A stretch of 13,614 nucleotides of DNA from JAKQLP01 sp964562165 (lineage in GTDB: Bacteria; Patescibacteriota; Dojkabacteria; B142; OLB20). The number at the start of each line of letters is the position of its first letter. Position 1 is the first letter of the stretch. The position numbers and the translations under genes are program-made. This document shows positions 5,319 to 12,753 of this stretch, in pieces. The stretch lies in NCBI GenBank assembly GCA_964562165.1, contig CAZLRZ010000023.1, positions 1 to 13,614 on the forward strand, given 5' to 3'. The notes beneath the pieces were generated by a model, which saw only the letters and a program-made list of their open reading frames with translations, was not told the origin of the DNA and made no database searches.

Positions 5319-7778
5319 TTATTTGCCTGGGGATAAAGGAGCCGGGCCACCCCAGCCTCCCGAGCCGTATGGACTATTTGGCTTCTTATTGTCTAATTTG
5401 GCATCGTTTACGACTGATCTGGCTCGCATTTCGGCTTCGACCATTTTGTTATCACGGCCATATCTGTACCTTGACAGACTTTTAACTATTTCCGCTACCT
5501 TCTCATTACCAGCTTTCGGGATATCAAATGGCGCAAGAGAATAATCTGTAGCGATGGAAAATGCCGGAGGAGATTCTCCTTTGTTAATAATTTTTACATA
5601 AGCATTTCTGTTTTCAAGATTCACAAGATCATTTGCATTAAAAACTGGAGTGTATAAAGATTCCAAGAATTGTGCATCAGTAGTACCCACCTTCATAGAT
5701 ACAGCGGTACCGACGTTTCCGAAGACTGCATCACGGATTTTCTCGTCTATCTGTGTAACATACTGGTTACCGACTATTAGATTTAATTTATATTTTCGAG
5801 CTTCAGATAAAATTTGTGCAAAATCTTCTGTAGAAAAATTTTGGAACTCATCAACATAAAGGTAGAAATCTTTTCTATCTCGTTCAGGTATATCTGCTCT
5901 ACTCATTGCCGCAGAAAGAATTCTAGGGACTAATAAGAGGCCTAGAAATTGTGCATTTTCTTCTCCTATTAAACCCTTACTCAAATTTACAATAAGGATT
6001 TTTTTATTATCCATAATTGATCTCATATCAAACCCTGATTTTGATTGTCCAAAAATATTTCTTGTTAATTTATTGGTGACAAAACGATCAAATTTGGAGA
6101 CAATATAACCTAAAATTTCGGATTTATGGAATTCTTGGGTATTAGCAATTTCATCGGTCCAATATCTTTTTACAACATCGTCTTTGATGAAGGGGATTAG
6201 TTTTTGCTGGTAGGTTTGATCACTTAATATTCTAAGCACCTCAACTAAAGTTGATCCTTCTTGTTCCATAACCGTAAGCATTGCATTTCTAACGGATCTT
6301 TCAAAACGAGGACCTGTTATACCTTGACCATGTGGATCATACATTTTTGTCATCAATCCTAAGAAGGCATTTACAACCCTATGTTTATCTTGTTCATTGT
6401 AAAATTCAATAATATTAAAGCCTATTGGCCTTTCGGTGTCTCCAGGATTCCAATAGATCACATCTTCAAGTCTATGAGCAGGCACTCTTTCGATTAACCA
6501 TTCGGCAGAGTCTCCGTGTGGATCAAGGAAGGCAAGCCCTTCGCCATTTATCATGTCCTGCAAAGCCATTTGTTGCATAAAATATGATTTACCCGTACCA
6601 GTTTTACCAATGATGTACATGTGTCTACGTCGATCGTCACGATCGATATAAATTGGCTTTTGAACATCTCGAAAAATATTTACCCCAAGCCATAAATCGC
6701 CAGTTGAAGGGATTTCTCCACTTGCGGGTGCTCTTCTTGCCATTAACCAATTTATATTTGGCACTTCTACTTTTACATTTGGAAAATGAATTATTGAAGC
6801 AAGTTCTGCAGTATTCAAAGTCATTGATTCGTCAGGGATTCTGTTAATAAAGTTTTTGAGGAAGTTAATACCATCTCTACCCTTTATGTTGTTCCTTTTA
6901 AATGCATTTCCACCTTCTTTTTTAAATTGTGAAAATACTCCTACCATAGTATCAATATATTGCTTGGCAGTTTCTTTTTCGGGTGAAGTTGCCACAAGCC
7001 TTACATCAACGTTGAAGCCTCCCTTTTCACACTTTTTTTCGATAGCCGCGAGAATATCTTCACTAACCTTTGGTTTAGTTTTCTTTTCTGTATCCATAAA
7101 TGCATTTCGTATTTTTTGGACATAGTTCTTACCTTTATTTCTCCACTTTCCATCACTAGCAGTTAAAAGGACTTGATAGCCAATTGATTCGTTGGCATTA
7201 AGTTTACTCATAGGAGAAAGTATAAGTGACATCGTATCTGTATTTAATTCATCGTATGTTCTTACAGGTTTGTAAGTATCAAATTCCAGTTTTAGAGAAG
7301 CATAATCAAGACTACAGCCGTCCGAAAACAAATTAAATTCATCTGTTGATATAACTTCAGCAGTTGGATATGCCCCATTAATAGCCTTTTCGACTGTATT
7401 TGAGATATTTGAAGAAGCCACTACAAAGAATTTAATAGATCCGCTAATAGCCATCACTTCAAAACTCACAAAGGATTTTGCCTTGAATTTATCTTTAAAG
7501 GACTTACCTTTATCGCTTAAACCAATGGATTGAAGACCAGCGAATAATTGATCAGCAGCCTGGATTTCCACTTCGTTATTTTTTGGTACACGGATTTCAA
7601 AAACGACAGCATCCAAGGATTTCTTTTCGGCGGAAGCTACCTTTACTCTTTTGAGGAATATTTTAAACAAAAATCTTAACCCGAACCCTAATAGGATCAA
7701 TCCTATTATACTTGCGAGCAGTGTTAACCAAAAGACGGGATCAAAAATCCCCTCCAAATTAAAATCTAATCCATACAT
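5319..7778 (-). CDS. membrane-anchored TraD/HerA-like ATPase
   Basis: An 819-residue P-loop ATPase of the HerA/FtsK superfamily, most like the TraD/TraG coupling proteins and VirB4-type ATPases of type IV secretion. One membrane segment lies at about 14-41, followed by a large non-ATPase region (about 50-340). The motor domain has Walker A GKTGTGKS (391-398), AFLDPHGDS (416-424) and Walker B FYLYVDE (638-644) with acidic Asp643-Glu644; NLIVGNQYVTQID (666-678) fits the downstream glutamine-containing motif. The C-terminal tail (about 795-819) is Gly/Pro-rich and disordered. Members of this superfamily form hexameric rings that move DNA or protein at membranes. No relaxase, VirB6/VirB8 or pilin genes are in view, so conjugation is not supported; DNA uptake, pilus work or secretion are open options. 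It follows the 188-residue gene by 69 bases that hold a 16-base palindrome. Confidence 0.85.
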   Translation of the reverse strand: MYGLDFNLEGIFDPVFWLTLLASIIGLILLGFGLRFLFKIFLKRVKVASAEKKSLDAVVFEIRVPKNNEVEIQAADQLFAGLQSIGLSDKGKSFKDKFKAKSFVSFEVMAISGSIKFFVVASSNISNTVEKAINGAYPTAEVISTDEFNLFSDGCSLDYASLKLEFDTYKPVRTYDELNTDTMSLILSPMSKLNANESIGYQVLLTASDGKWRNKGKNYVQKIRNAFMDTEKKTKPKVSEDILAAIEKKCEKGGFNVDVRLVATSPEKETAKQYIDTMVGVFSQFKKEGGNAFKRNNIKGRDGINFLKNFINRIPDESMTLNTAELASIIHFPNVKVEVPNINWLMARRAPASGEIPSTGDLWLGVNIFRDVQKPIYIDRDDRRRHMYIIGKTGTGKSYFMQQMALQDMINGEGLAFLDPHGDSAEWLIERVPAHRLEDVIYWNPGDTERPIGFNIIEFYNEQDKHRVVNAFLGLMTKMYDPHGQGITGPRFERSVRNAMLTVMEQEGSTLVEVLRILSDQTYQQKLIPFIKDDVVKRYWTDEIANTQEFHKSEILGYIVSKFDRFVTNKLTRNIFGQSKSGFDMRSIMDNKKILIVNLSKGLIGEENAQFLGLLLVPRILSAAMSRADIPERDRKDFYLYVDEFQNFSTEDFAQILSEARKYKLNLIVGNQYVTQIDEKIRDAVFGNVGTAVSMKVGTTDAQFLESLYTPVFNANDLVNLENRNAYVKIINKGESPPAFSIATDYSLAPFDIPKAGNEKVAEIVKSLSRYRYGRDNKMVEAEMRARSVVNDAKLDNKKPNSPYGSGGWGGPAPLSPGK

Positions 7779-7794
7779 AAATCTAAATTAGCAT

Positions 7795-7810
7795 TGATAA
7801 TATATTATCA
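7795..7810. promoter_or_regulatory. 16-base perfect palindrome ahead of the ATPase gene
   Basis: TGATAATATATTATCA is a perfect inverted repeat 17 bases before the ATPase start. On the minus strand it contains TAATAT preceded by TG and one base, an extended -10 form, with TTTAAA 16 bases further upstream. It could be an operator over an internal promoter that lets the ATPase be expressed apart from the upstream genes. Inferred; AT-rich DNA makes palindromes more frequent. Confidence 0.35.
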
Positions 7811-7847
7811 TACTAGAAATACTTTTAAACCACCAAAAAGGGATTTT

Positions 7848-8414
7848 TTATTTAGCGACTTTATTTATTAACCTTAAAAGGAATAACCGAATAGCTGTCC
7901 TTGTTAAATTTGGATCTCCTTTTCCTGCTGACTCTTTAACTGCATCAGGATCTTTATACAAAGATTCATCAATTTTTTGGCCAGAGAATTTTAGCATAAA
8001 TTGGTCTTTTAAGTTTTTTGTATCGACCGGCAAAGTGCTTGCCGACTGTTGGTTTTGAGCTACAAGTGGATTGGCTTGTGGATCTGGTTTTATTTCTTTT
8101 TTCTCGATTTTTTCGACATCTTCTTTAATAATCTCTAATTCAGGCGTTTTAGCATCAACTTGCTCGTATCTTGTTGGACCACTTTCTACTTTAATTGTTG
8201 CACCACCCGATTCTGCACCTCCGACACTAACTTGTTGACTTGCCGTTGGTTGAATTTTAGGGATAAAGGACATGACGGGATTAGCTCCAATTGGACTGTC
8301 ACCTATTTGATTATCATCAAGTGGATTTGCACCCATCGGATTGGCCCCCAATGGATTAGCCCCCTGAGCCTGGGTATCGTCTTGAATTGGATTGAATTGA
8401 TTATTATCTTGCAT
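7848..8414 (-). CDS. low-complexity protein with GANP repeats, unknown function
   Basis: A 188-residue protein of no family I know. The N-terminal 50 residues are Asn/Gln/Asp/Pro-rich and hold the pentapeptide repeat GANPL-GANPM-GANPL (18-32) and a fourth GANP (43-46). A Lys/Glu-rich helix lies at about 92-110. The last 50 residues (about 135-188) look like a small folded helical domain ending in a basic amphipathic segment, TRTAIRLFLLRLINKVAK. There is no signal peptide. The shape, a disordered tail plus a short conserved C-terminal module, suggests a partner or adaptor, possibly of the ATPase encoded next, but nothing in the sequence proves this. It starts three bases after the smpB stop, so the two are probably co-transcribed; no Shine-Dalgarno is present. 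Confidence 0.65.
   Translation of the reverse strand: MQDNNQFNPIQDDTQAQGANPLGANPMGANPLDDNQIGDSPIGANPVMSFIPKIQPTASQQVSVGGAESGGATIKVESGPTRYEQVDAKTPELEIIKEDVEKIEKKEIKPDPQANPLVAQNQQSASTLPVDTKNLKDQFMLKFSGQKIDESLYKDPDAVKESAGKGDPNLTRTAIRLFLLRLINKVAK
8319..8363 (-). repeat. three 15-base in-frame repeats encoding GANP(L/M)
   Basis: Three adjacent 15-base units encode GANPL, GANPM and GANPL. The third codon position varies between units while the peptide is kept, which suggests selection on the peptide and not a very recent duplication. Confidence 0.7.
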
Positions 8415-8417
8415 AAT

Positions 8418-8873
8418 TTATTTTAACATACCCATAGTTTTAAGGTCTCTTTCGATCTCTCTTTTTTGATCTTTTTCTTTTAATTTTGCTCTTTTATCGT
8501 AAAGTTTTTTACCTTTTACCAGAGCTATTTTTAGCTTAACTCTTCCGTGGAATAAATGAGCATCAATTGGGGTCACAGTCTGGCCTTTTATTTTAACCCC
8601 GCTTAATAATTTGGCGATTTCCTTTTTATTGAGAAGAAGTTCTTTCTCTCTGGTTTCGCCATCCTTGGGAACGAAGGCGCCAGGCCACTTTGGAACGTTA
8701 GCACCGATCAGATAAGCCCTGTTGTCTTTGATAACAACATAACTTTCTTTTAATGACATTCTGCCGGTTTTAATTGATTTGACTTCCCAGCCCTGCAAAA
8801 TCAACCCCGCTTCAAAAGTTTCAAGGAGTTCATAATTAAATAATGCTTTTTTATTTTGCGCTAGTAATTTCAT
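8418..8873 (-). CDS. smpB: SsrA-binding protein SmpB
   Basis: A 151-residue SmpB, the partner of tmRNA in trans-translation: it carries tmRNA to the A site of stalled ribosomes and stands in for the codon-anticodon helix. Family hallmarks in order: NKKALFNYELLETFEAGLIL (7-26), QGWEVKSIKTGRMSLKESYV (27-46), LLLNKKEIAKLL (79-90), GQTVTPI (97-103), GRVKLKIALVKGKKLYDKR (110-128) and a basic C-terminal tail (129-151) that normally enters the mRNA channel. Length is normal. The loop after YLIGANVPKW is divergent from the usual HDPxRxRKLLL form (here DGETREKELLL). It begins five bases after the stop of the PP2C-propeller gene and is inside the envelope operon. No tmRNA gene is recognised in the window. 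The identity is firm. Confidence 0.95.
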   Translation of the reverse strand: MKLLAQNKKALFNYELLETFEAGLILQGWEVKSIKTGRMSLKESYVVIKDNRAYLIGANVPKWPGAFVPKDGETREKELLLNKKEIAKLLSGVKIKGQTVTPIDAHLFHGRVKLKIALVKGKKLYDKRAKLKEKDQKREIERDLKTMGMLK

Positions 8874-8878
8874 AGGGA

Positions 8879-11667
8879 CTAATTATACACTGAGAGCAAA
8901 TTCATATCTAGGCTTATGATCTTGGTGTTGTTTAATATGAAGATTTTGTTCTGGTTTCTATCAGCGACAATTTCTTTAATATTGGTAAAATCGTTTACAT
9001 TAGTTCCGGTATAAACATATTGAGCAACTAATGGTATGTCAGGCGTACCCTTTTTAAAGACCAATACTCTTTTGTTTATTGGATCAGCAATGTAAACATA
9101 CACGCCATCAACATAAAGAGCCGTTGCTGCAACGAAATTGTCCCCTTCGTTCATTTTTTGAATGTTTATCACATCTTCTTTTTTATTGTAATCCCTATAT
9201 AGTCCAAGATTTTTTTGCAAAGTAAAATAAATTCGGCCTTCATCAACTTTAAGATCGGTAGCGCCGATTAGATCGTCCCAAGTGTTTCTGCTAANNNNNN
9301 NNNNNNNNNNNNNNNNNNNNNNNNNNNNNNNNNNNNNNNNNNNNNNNNNNNNNNNNNNNNNNNNNNNNNNNNNNNNNNNNNNNNNNNNNNNNNNTCATCA
9401 ACTTTAAGATCGGTAGCGCCGATTAGATCGTCCCAAGTGTTTCTGCTAATCAATGTACTGTAGCTACTTCCTGAACGAGTGTAATAAGAGATGTTCTTCT
9501 TTTCGGGGTTCAATAAATAGAGCCTCGGATCTTTTCCGCCAATTAAAGCGGCTTCAATTTGAGTAGTCCCAGCAATTTTCGACAAACTTGTTGCCGCCAT
9601 TTTATTTACTGAATTATTCGCCAAATTGATTATGCTAATTGCATTATCAGGATTTTCGTCCAAAACTAATAGAGTATTATTGTTAGAATCAAAGGTTAAC
9701 GACTTTGGCTTAGTAAAGCCAGTCGCTACTTCTGCTCTATTATTGCCCGAATAATCGAAGGAATAGATTTTCCCTGCTTGGCTATCTGCCAAATATATTT
9801 TTCCATTGGCAATTTCAATGTCCGATGGACTTGTATTAGGGAAAATGTCTCCCGTATCGGCAATAACAACGGCCTCTGCGATTGGTATTATTCTATTAAA
9901 CTGATTTCTTAAATTCGAAATTGTTGTTTTTTCAACAAGAATTTCGGGCACAAGGCTAGCAAAAGATTCTAGGTCTTTTAATTTACCCTCTGCCTCTGTT
10001 AGTTTTTTTAGTGCTTGAGTTTTGCGTTCGTCACCGCCACTTGCTCCTGTTAAATATATTGATTGTTCTTGAATTGTCTTAATTTCGGATTGAACTTGAG
10101 TAAAACTTAATCTGGCCAATTCTTCTTGCTCTTTGGTCTTTTGGTTGTTTACTGCCCCATCAATGCTATAGTACAAAATGGCGATAACAAAAATTATTAA
10201 TACGAATAAGAATCCATATCGTCTTCGCCTTGCCTGCTGTTGTAGATATAGGTCACCATAATTTTTCCCAAAACCCAGCCAGTTGTCCCAAACTAATTCC
10301 TTAATTTTTTTAAAATTTCCTAAAAAGAAGCTTTTAATTTTAAATAAAACCACTTGATAGGTTTTCATATTTGAAAGGTCCTTTTGTTGCTCAACCTGCT
10401 CGATTCTAGAAGGAATGTTAACTACTGGTTGCTGTATCTGTTTTACAGTATCACCATCATGAACAATAAAGGCCGGCTTTTCTTTTTTAATTTTTATAGC
10501 CTTTAATTTTTCGACTACTTTATTTCTAAATAACCCAAGTTTAGATTTAATACCGGAAAACTTTGGATTTTGAGCCTTTACAATATTAACTGCTGGAGCT
10601 TCGACGATAGGATTAACAAATGATGGAATTGATTCGGATTCGGATTCGGATTCAGCTAGGTCTTCTAGAGGTTCTGCAGACTCTTTGAGCTCTTCAGCAT
10701 CGCCAATTCCTTCCTGCTGAACCTCTTCAGGTCCATCAATTTGAGCTTTTATAATATCTTCTAGGGTAGGTTCTAATTCATCATCTTCTGAAAAAGCTTC
10801 CGCTGATTCTGCGGGAAGGTCTTCCGGAACTTCATTCATAGCCTCTACTGGAGCTTCTGTTGAAGATTCTGCAAGGCCTTCTGTTGGGGCTTCTTCTGCA
10901 GATTCCTCAGTGGATTCTTCAGTAACCTCTTTCGTAGATTCTTTCGTAATCTCTACCGGAGCGTCTTTTGGTTCTTCGATTGGTATAGGCTTAACTGCCG
11001 GGATAATTGAATTTTTTCTTTCAATATTATATCCAATCAACATTGTTGCAACTTTTGAAGAGTCTTCAAAAATTCTAGTTTTAATGGGCTTTTCGGTAAA
11101 ATCCTGTGTTACTTCTAAAATGTCTTGTTTTAAAATTTCTTTATCAAAATCGGGGGTTCCTAAAAGAAAGACATCACCTCTTTTAGCAACCAGACTGGCT
11201 TCCTTTACGATGCCATCACCTGTTGGGTCTTTTAGGATTGAACTTATTTCGTTTAATTCACCTTCGCGGTTAACATATAACTTTCCACCACCCAAAGAAA
11301 CAACGAAAATTAAATCTTTTTGAATAACCAATGCTATTATGCTCAAATCAATGCCTTCTTTATCGGCTTCGTCGTTTTTTAAAATATCTCTTAAAAAATC
11401 GCCAGTTTTGGTTAATGCCTTTTCTAGAGCTAATATTGTTGGGTCTCTATCATTTTCAAAATATGCTTCGTGGAATCGATCTAATAGAAGTCCTCCGGCT
11501 GTCCCAAGCGAAAAACTGTCGGGCCCTTTAAGTTGAATTGCAGCGAATACTTCGCCCCTACTCTCTCTGTATTCCGGGTTCTGGGGCTTGTATGCATAAA
11601 CACTTGACCAGACGTTCTTTGATGAAGTCCCTATATAATATTTTTTTTGTATCAACGCTTCGCTCAT
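8879..11667 (-). CDS. transmembrane PP2C-like pseudophosphatase with outside beta-propeller
   Basis: One gene split by a false gap: with 155 bases of gap and duplicate removed it encodes 877 residues. The start is ATG 11667, which overlaps the preceding stop as ATGA; an in-frame ATG at 11730 would overlap that gene by 67 bases. Order: a PP2C-like domain (about 2-215), an acidic Glu/Ser/Pro/Ala linker (about 235-350, ending in an ESESESES run), a basic region (about 370-480), a membrane helix after RRRR (about 484-501), a coiled-coil stretch (about 505-590) and a C-terminal propeller of NHL-like repeats (about 600-877, e.g. DIEIANGKIYLADSQAGKIY). The positive side is N-terminal, so the PP2C part is cytoplasmic and the propeller outside. 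PP2C fold landmarks are present but the DG(M/V)GG, GDSR and SDG motifs read GTAGG, GGGK and TPD, so metal-binding aspartates are missing and activity is unlikely. Function is probably sensing or scaffolding. Confidence 0.75.
8882..8887 (-). promoter_or_regulatory. possible -10 box giving a near-leaderless smpB message
   Basis: A perfect TATAAT on the minus strand ends eight bases before the smpB ATG, so a transcript begun there would have zero to two bases of leader. It also encodes the last two residues (YN) of the gene before it and has no good -35 box, so it may be chance. Confidence 0.22.
9240..9294. repeat. 55-base direct copy, left of the gap
   Basis: Identical over all 55 bases to 9395-9449 on the other side of the N run. 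It reads as the end of one contig overlapping the beginning of the next, and is not a biological repeat. Confidence 0.95.
9295..9394. other. 100-N scaffold gap, probably spurious
   Basis: Exactly 100 Ns, the usual placeholder for a gap of unknown size. Because both edges carry the same 55 bases, the contigs overlap and no sequence is missing. Removing 9295-9449 joins the frames before and after without a shift. Confidence 0.95.
9395..9449. repeat. 55-base direct copy, right of the gap
   Basis: Second copy of 9240-9294; one of the two should be removed when the gap is closed. Confidence 0.95.
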
Positions 11668-11897
11668 TGGGGCAAGAAAATGAAGTAAATTATTAATAAA
11701 ATCAATAGCACTATGTGTATTACTCCCCAACCTTCGACTACAATTTGATTGAAAGTTGAAAGTTGTTTTTTCATTCCGTGAATCTGCTTAATTATATACA
11801 TTAAGAAAAAGAGATGTAAGACGGTAAAAATCATTAAGCTGATTTTAAAGACAACTATTATTGAAGCGGTTACGTCAATGCTTAACAATGAATTCAT
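11664..11897 (-). CDS. small two-helix membrane protein
   Basis: A 77-residue hydrophobic protein with two predicted membrane helices (about 10-35 and 56-75) joined by a basic, polar stretch (KQIHGMKKQLSTFNQ, 37-51). I do not recognise a named family, though small proteins of this design with a conserved polar centre occur in CPR genomes. Its start overlaps the PH-domain gene stop and its own stop overlaps the PP2C-propeller start, both as ATGA, so three genes are translationally coupled. That placement argues that it is real despite its length and that it may be a membrane partner of one of its neighbours. The positive centre would be cytoplasmic by the positive-inside rule, placing both ends outside. 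Confidence 0.7.
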   Translation of the reverse strand: MNSLLSIDVTASIIVVFKISLMIFTVLHLFFLMYIIKQIHGMKKQLSTFNQIVVEGWGVIHIVLLILLIIYFIFLPQ

Positions 11898-12748
11898 GGC
11901 TCAATATATTTAGAATTAGTAATTTTATCTGCAGTTTTTTTTACCTCTACAACTTGAGAATCCTCAACTTGAGAATCTCCAACTTGAGAATCTTTGGCGA
12001 CGCCTTTTACTTCTACAACTTCGGAAACTTCAGCATTAATATTTTTTATTGATTCTGTATTTTCTGAAAAATCTCGAACTAAATCGGTATCTTTAGGATT
12101 ATCGCTTTTACTACGTATAAAGGAAATTAGATCAACAAAACTGTCTCGAAACCAAGTTGGGTATGAAATATTCTGAATGGAAATAAATTTTTCGGAAATA
12201 GTTTTAAATTCAATTGTTCCATATCCAAAAATTGATGGGAAAAATCCGTGAACGATTTCAGAAACGTCAATAATGTCTGCTAAAGGAATATCCGTTATTG
12301 TCCTTCCTTTTAAAATATCAAAATCTATGGATATGAACCTTTCGTTAGTGATAATAAAAGCATCGTAAAACCAATGGATAAAGCCAAAATAGGCATAGGT
12401 CATAACTAGTAGAAGATAGAAATATAGAAGCCCATTTAATATCCCGGTGTTTATAGATAAAATTATTTCGTTAGATAAAAGTTGACCTCCGTTGAAGGTT
12501 GCATCCCAGTAATTAAGAATACCTATTATAGCTAACGGAGCAATTAAAGCGATTACCGTTGTTAAAGCCCAGCCGAAGTTTTTGATGAAATGCTTTCTGA
12601 GCACCATTACGACTTGTTCATTTTCGTTTTGTGTCGCAAAATATGCATCCTTTGGATAAGTGTTTATCATCCCAAAGAACTTCATCACTGCCGCATTTGG
12701 AGGTTCTTTAATAATATTTTTCTTTGTTATTTCTTCAAGTATGCTCAT
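11894..12748 (-). CDS. membrane protein with bacterial PH (bPH2/DUF304-like) domain
   Basis: A 284-residue protein with a cytoplasmic N-terminus (1-57), two membrane helices (about 58-80 and 103-128), then a bacterial PH-like domain (about 129-210). The last follows the bPH2 pattern: FIITNERFISIDFDILKGRT, IPLADIIDVSEI, and FGYGTIEFKT. Proteins of this type are membrane-bound and of mostly unknown role. The C-terminal 70 residues are charged and disordered and contain three pentapeptide repeats, (K/G/E)DSQV, at 252-266. It starts five bases after the SpoIID-like stop and overlaps the next gene by four, so it is an inner member of the envelope operon. The start ATG has no Shine-Dalgarno. The family assignment is good, the job in the cell unknown. 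Confidence 0.75.
   Translation of the reverse strand: MSILEEITKKNIIKEPPNAAVMKFFGMINTYPKDAYFATQNENEQVVMVLRKHFIKNFGWALTTVIALIAPLAIIGILNYWDATFNGGQLLSNEIILSINTGILNGLLYFYLLLVMTYAYFGFIHWFYDAFIITNERFISIDFDILKGRTITDIPLADIIDVSEIVHGFFPSIFGYGTIEFKTISEKFISIQNISYPTWFRDSFVDLISFIRSKSDNPKDTDLVRDFSENTESIKNINAEVSEVVEVKGVAKDSQVGDSQVEDSQVVEVKKTADKITNSKYIEP
11950..11994 (-). repeat. three 15-base tandem repeats in the PH-domain gene
   Basis: Three adjacent copies beginning CAACTTGAGAATC on the plus strand, nearly identical, encode (K/G/E)DSQV in the disordered tail. High identity suggests recent slippage expansion; the copy number may vary between strains. Confidence 0.85.
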
Positions 12749-12753
12749 AATTT

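Noticed and set aside
7835..7849. A5/T5 hairpin with a T-run as a terminator between the 188-residue gene and the ATPase gene
   Set aside because: The stem is only A:T pairs and the T-run is on the plus strand, opposite to the direction of transcription.
8879..9220. Separate 113-residue gene beginning at ATG 9220
   Set aside because: It is the C-terminus of the PP2C-propeller protein, cut off only by the false gap.
10910..11323. 137-codon plus-strand ORF
   Set aside because: Antisense shadow of the acidic linker and PP2C-like domain, where biased codons remove stops on the other strand.
11667..11730. Upstream ATG 11730 as start of the PP2C-propeller gene
   Set aside because: It would overlap the small membrane protein by 67 bases and adds 21 residues not part of the domain; the ATGA start at 11667 fits the operon pattern.
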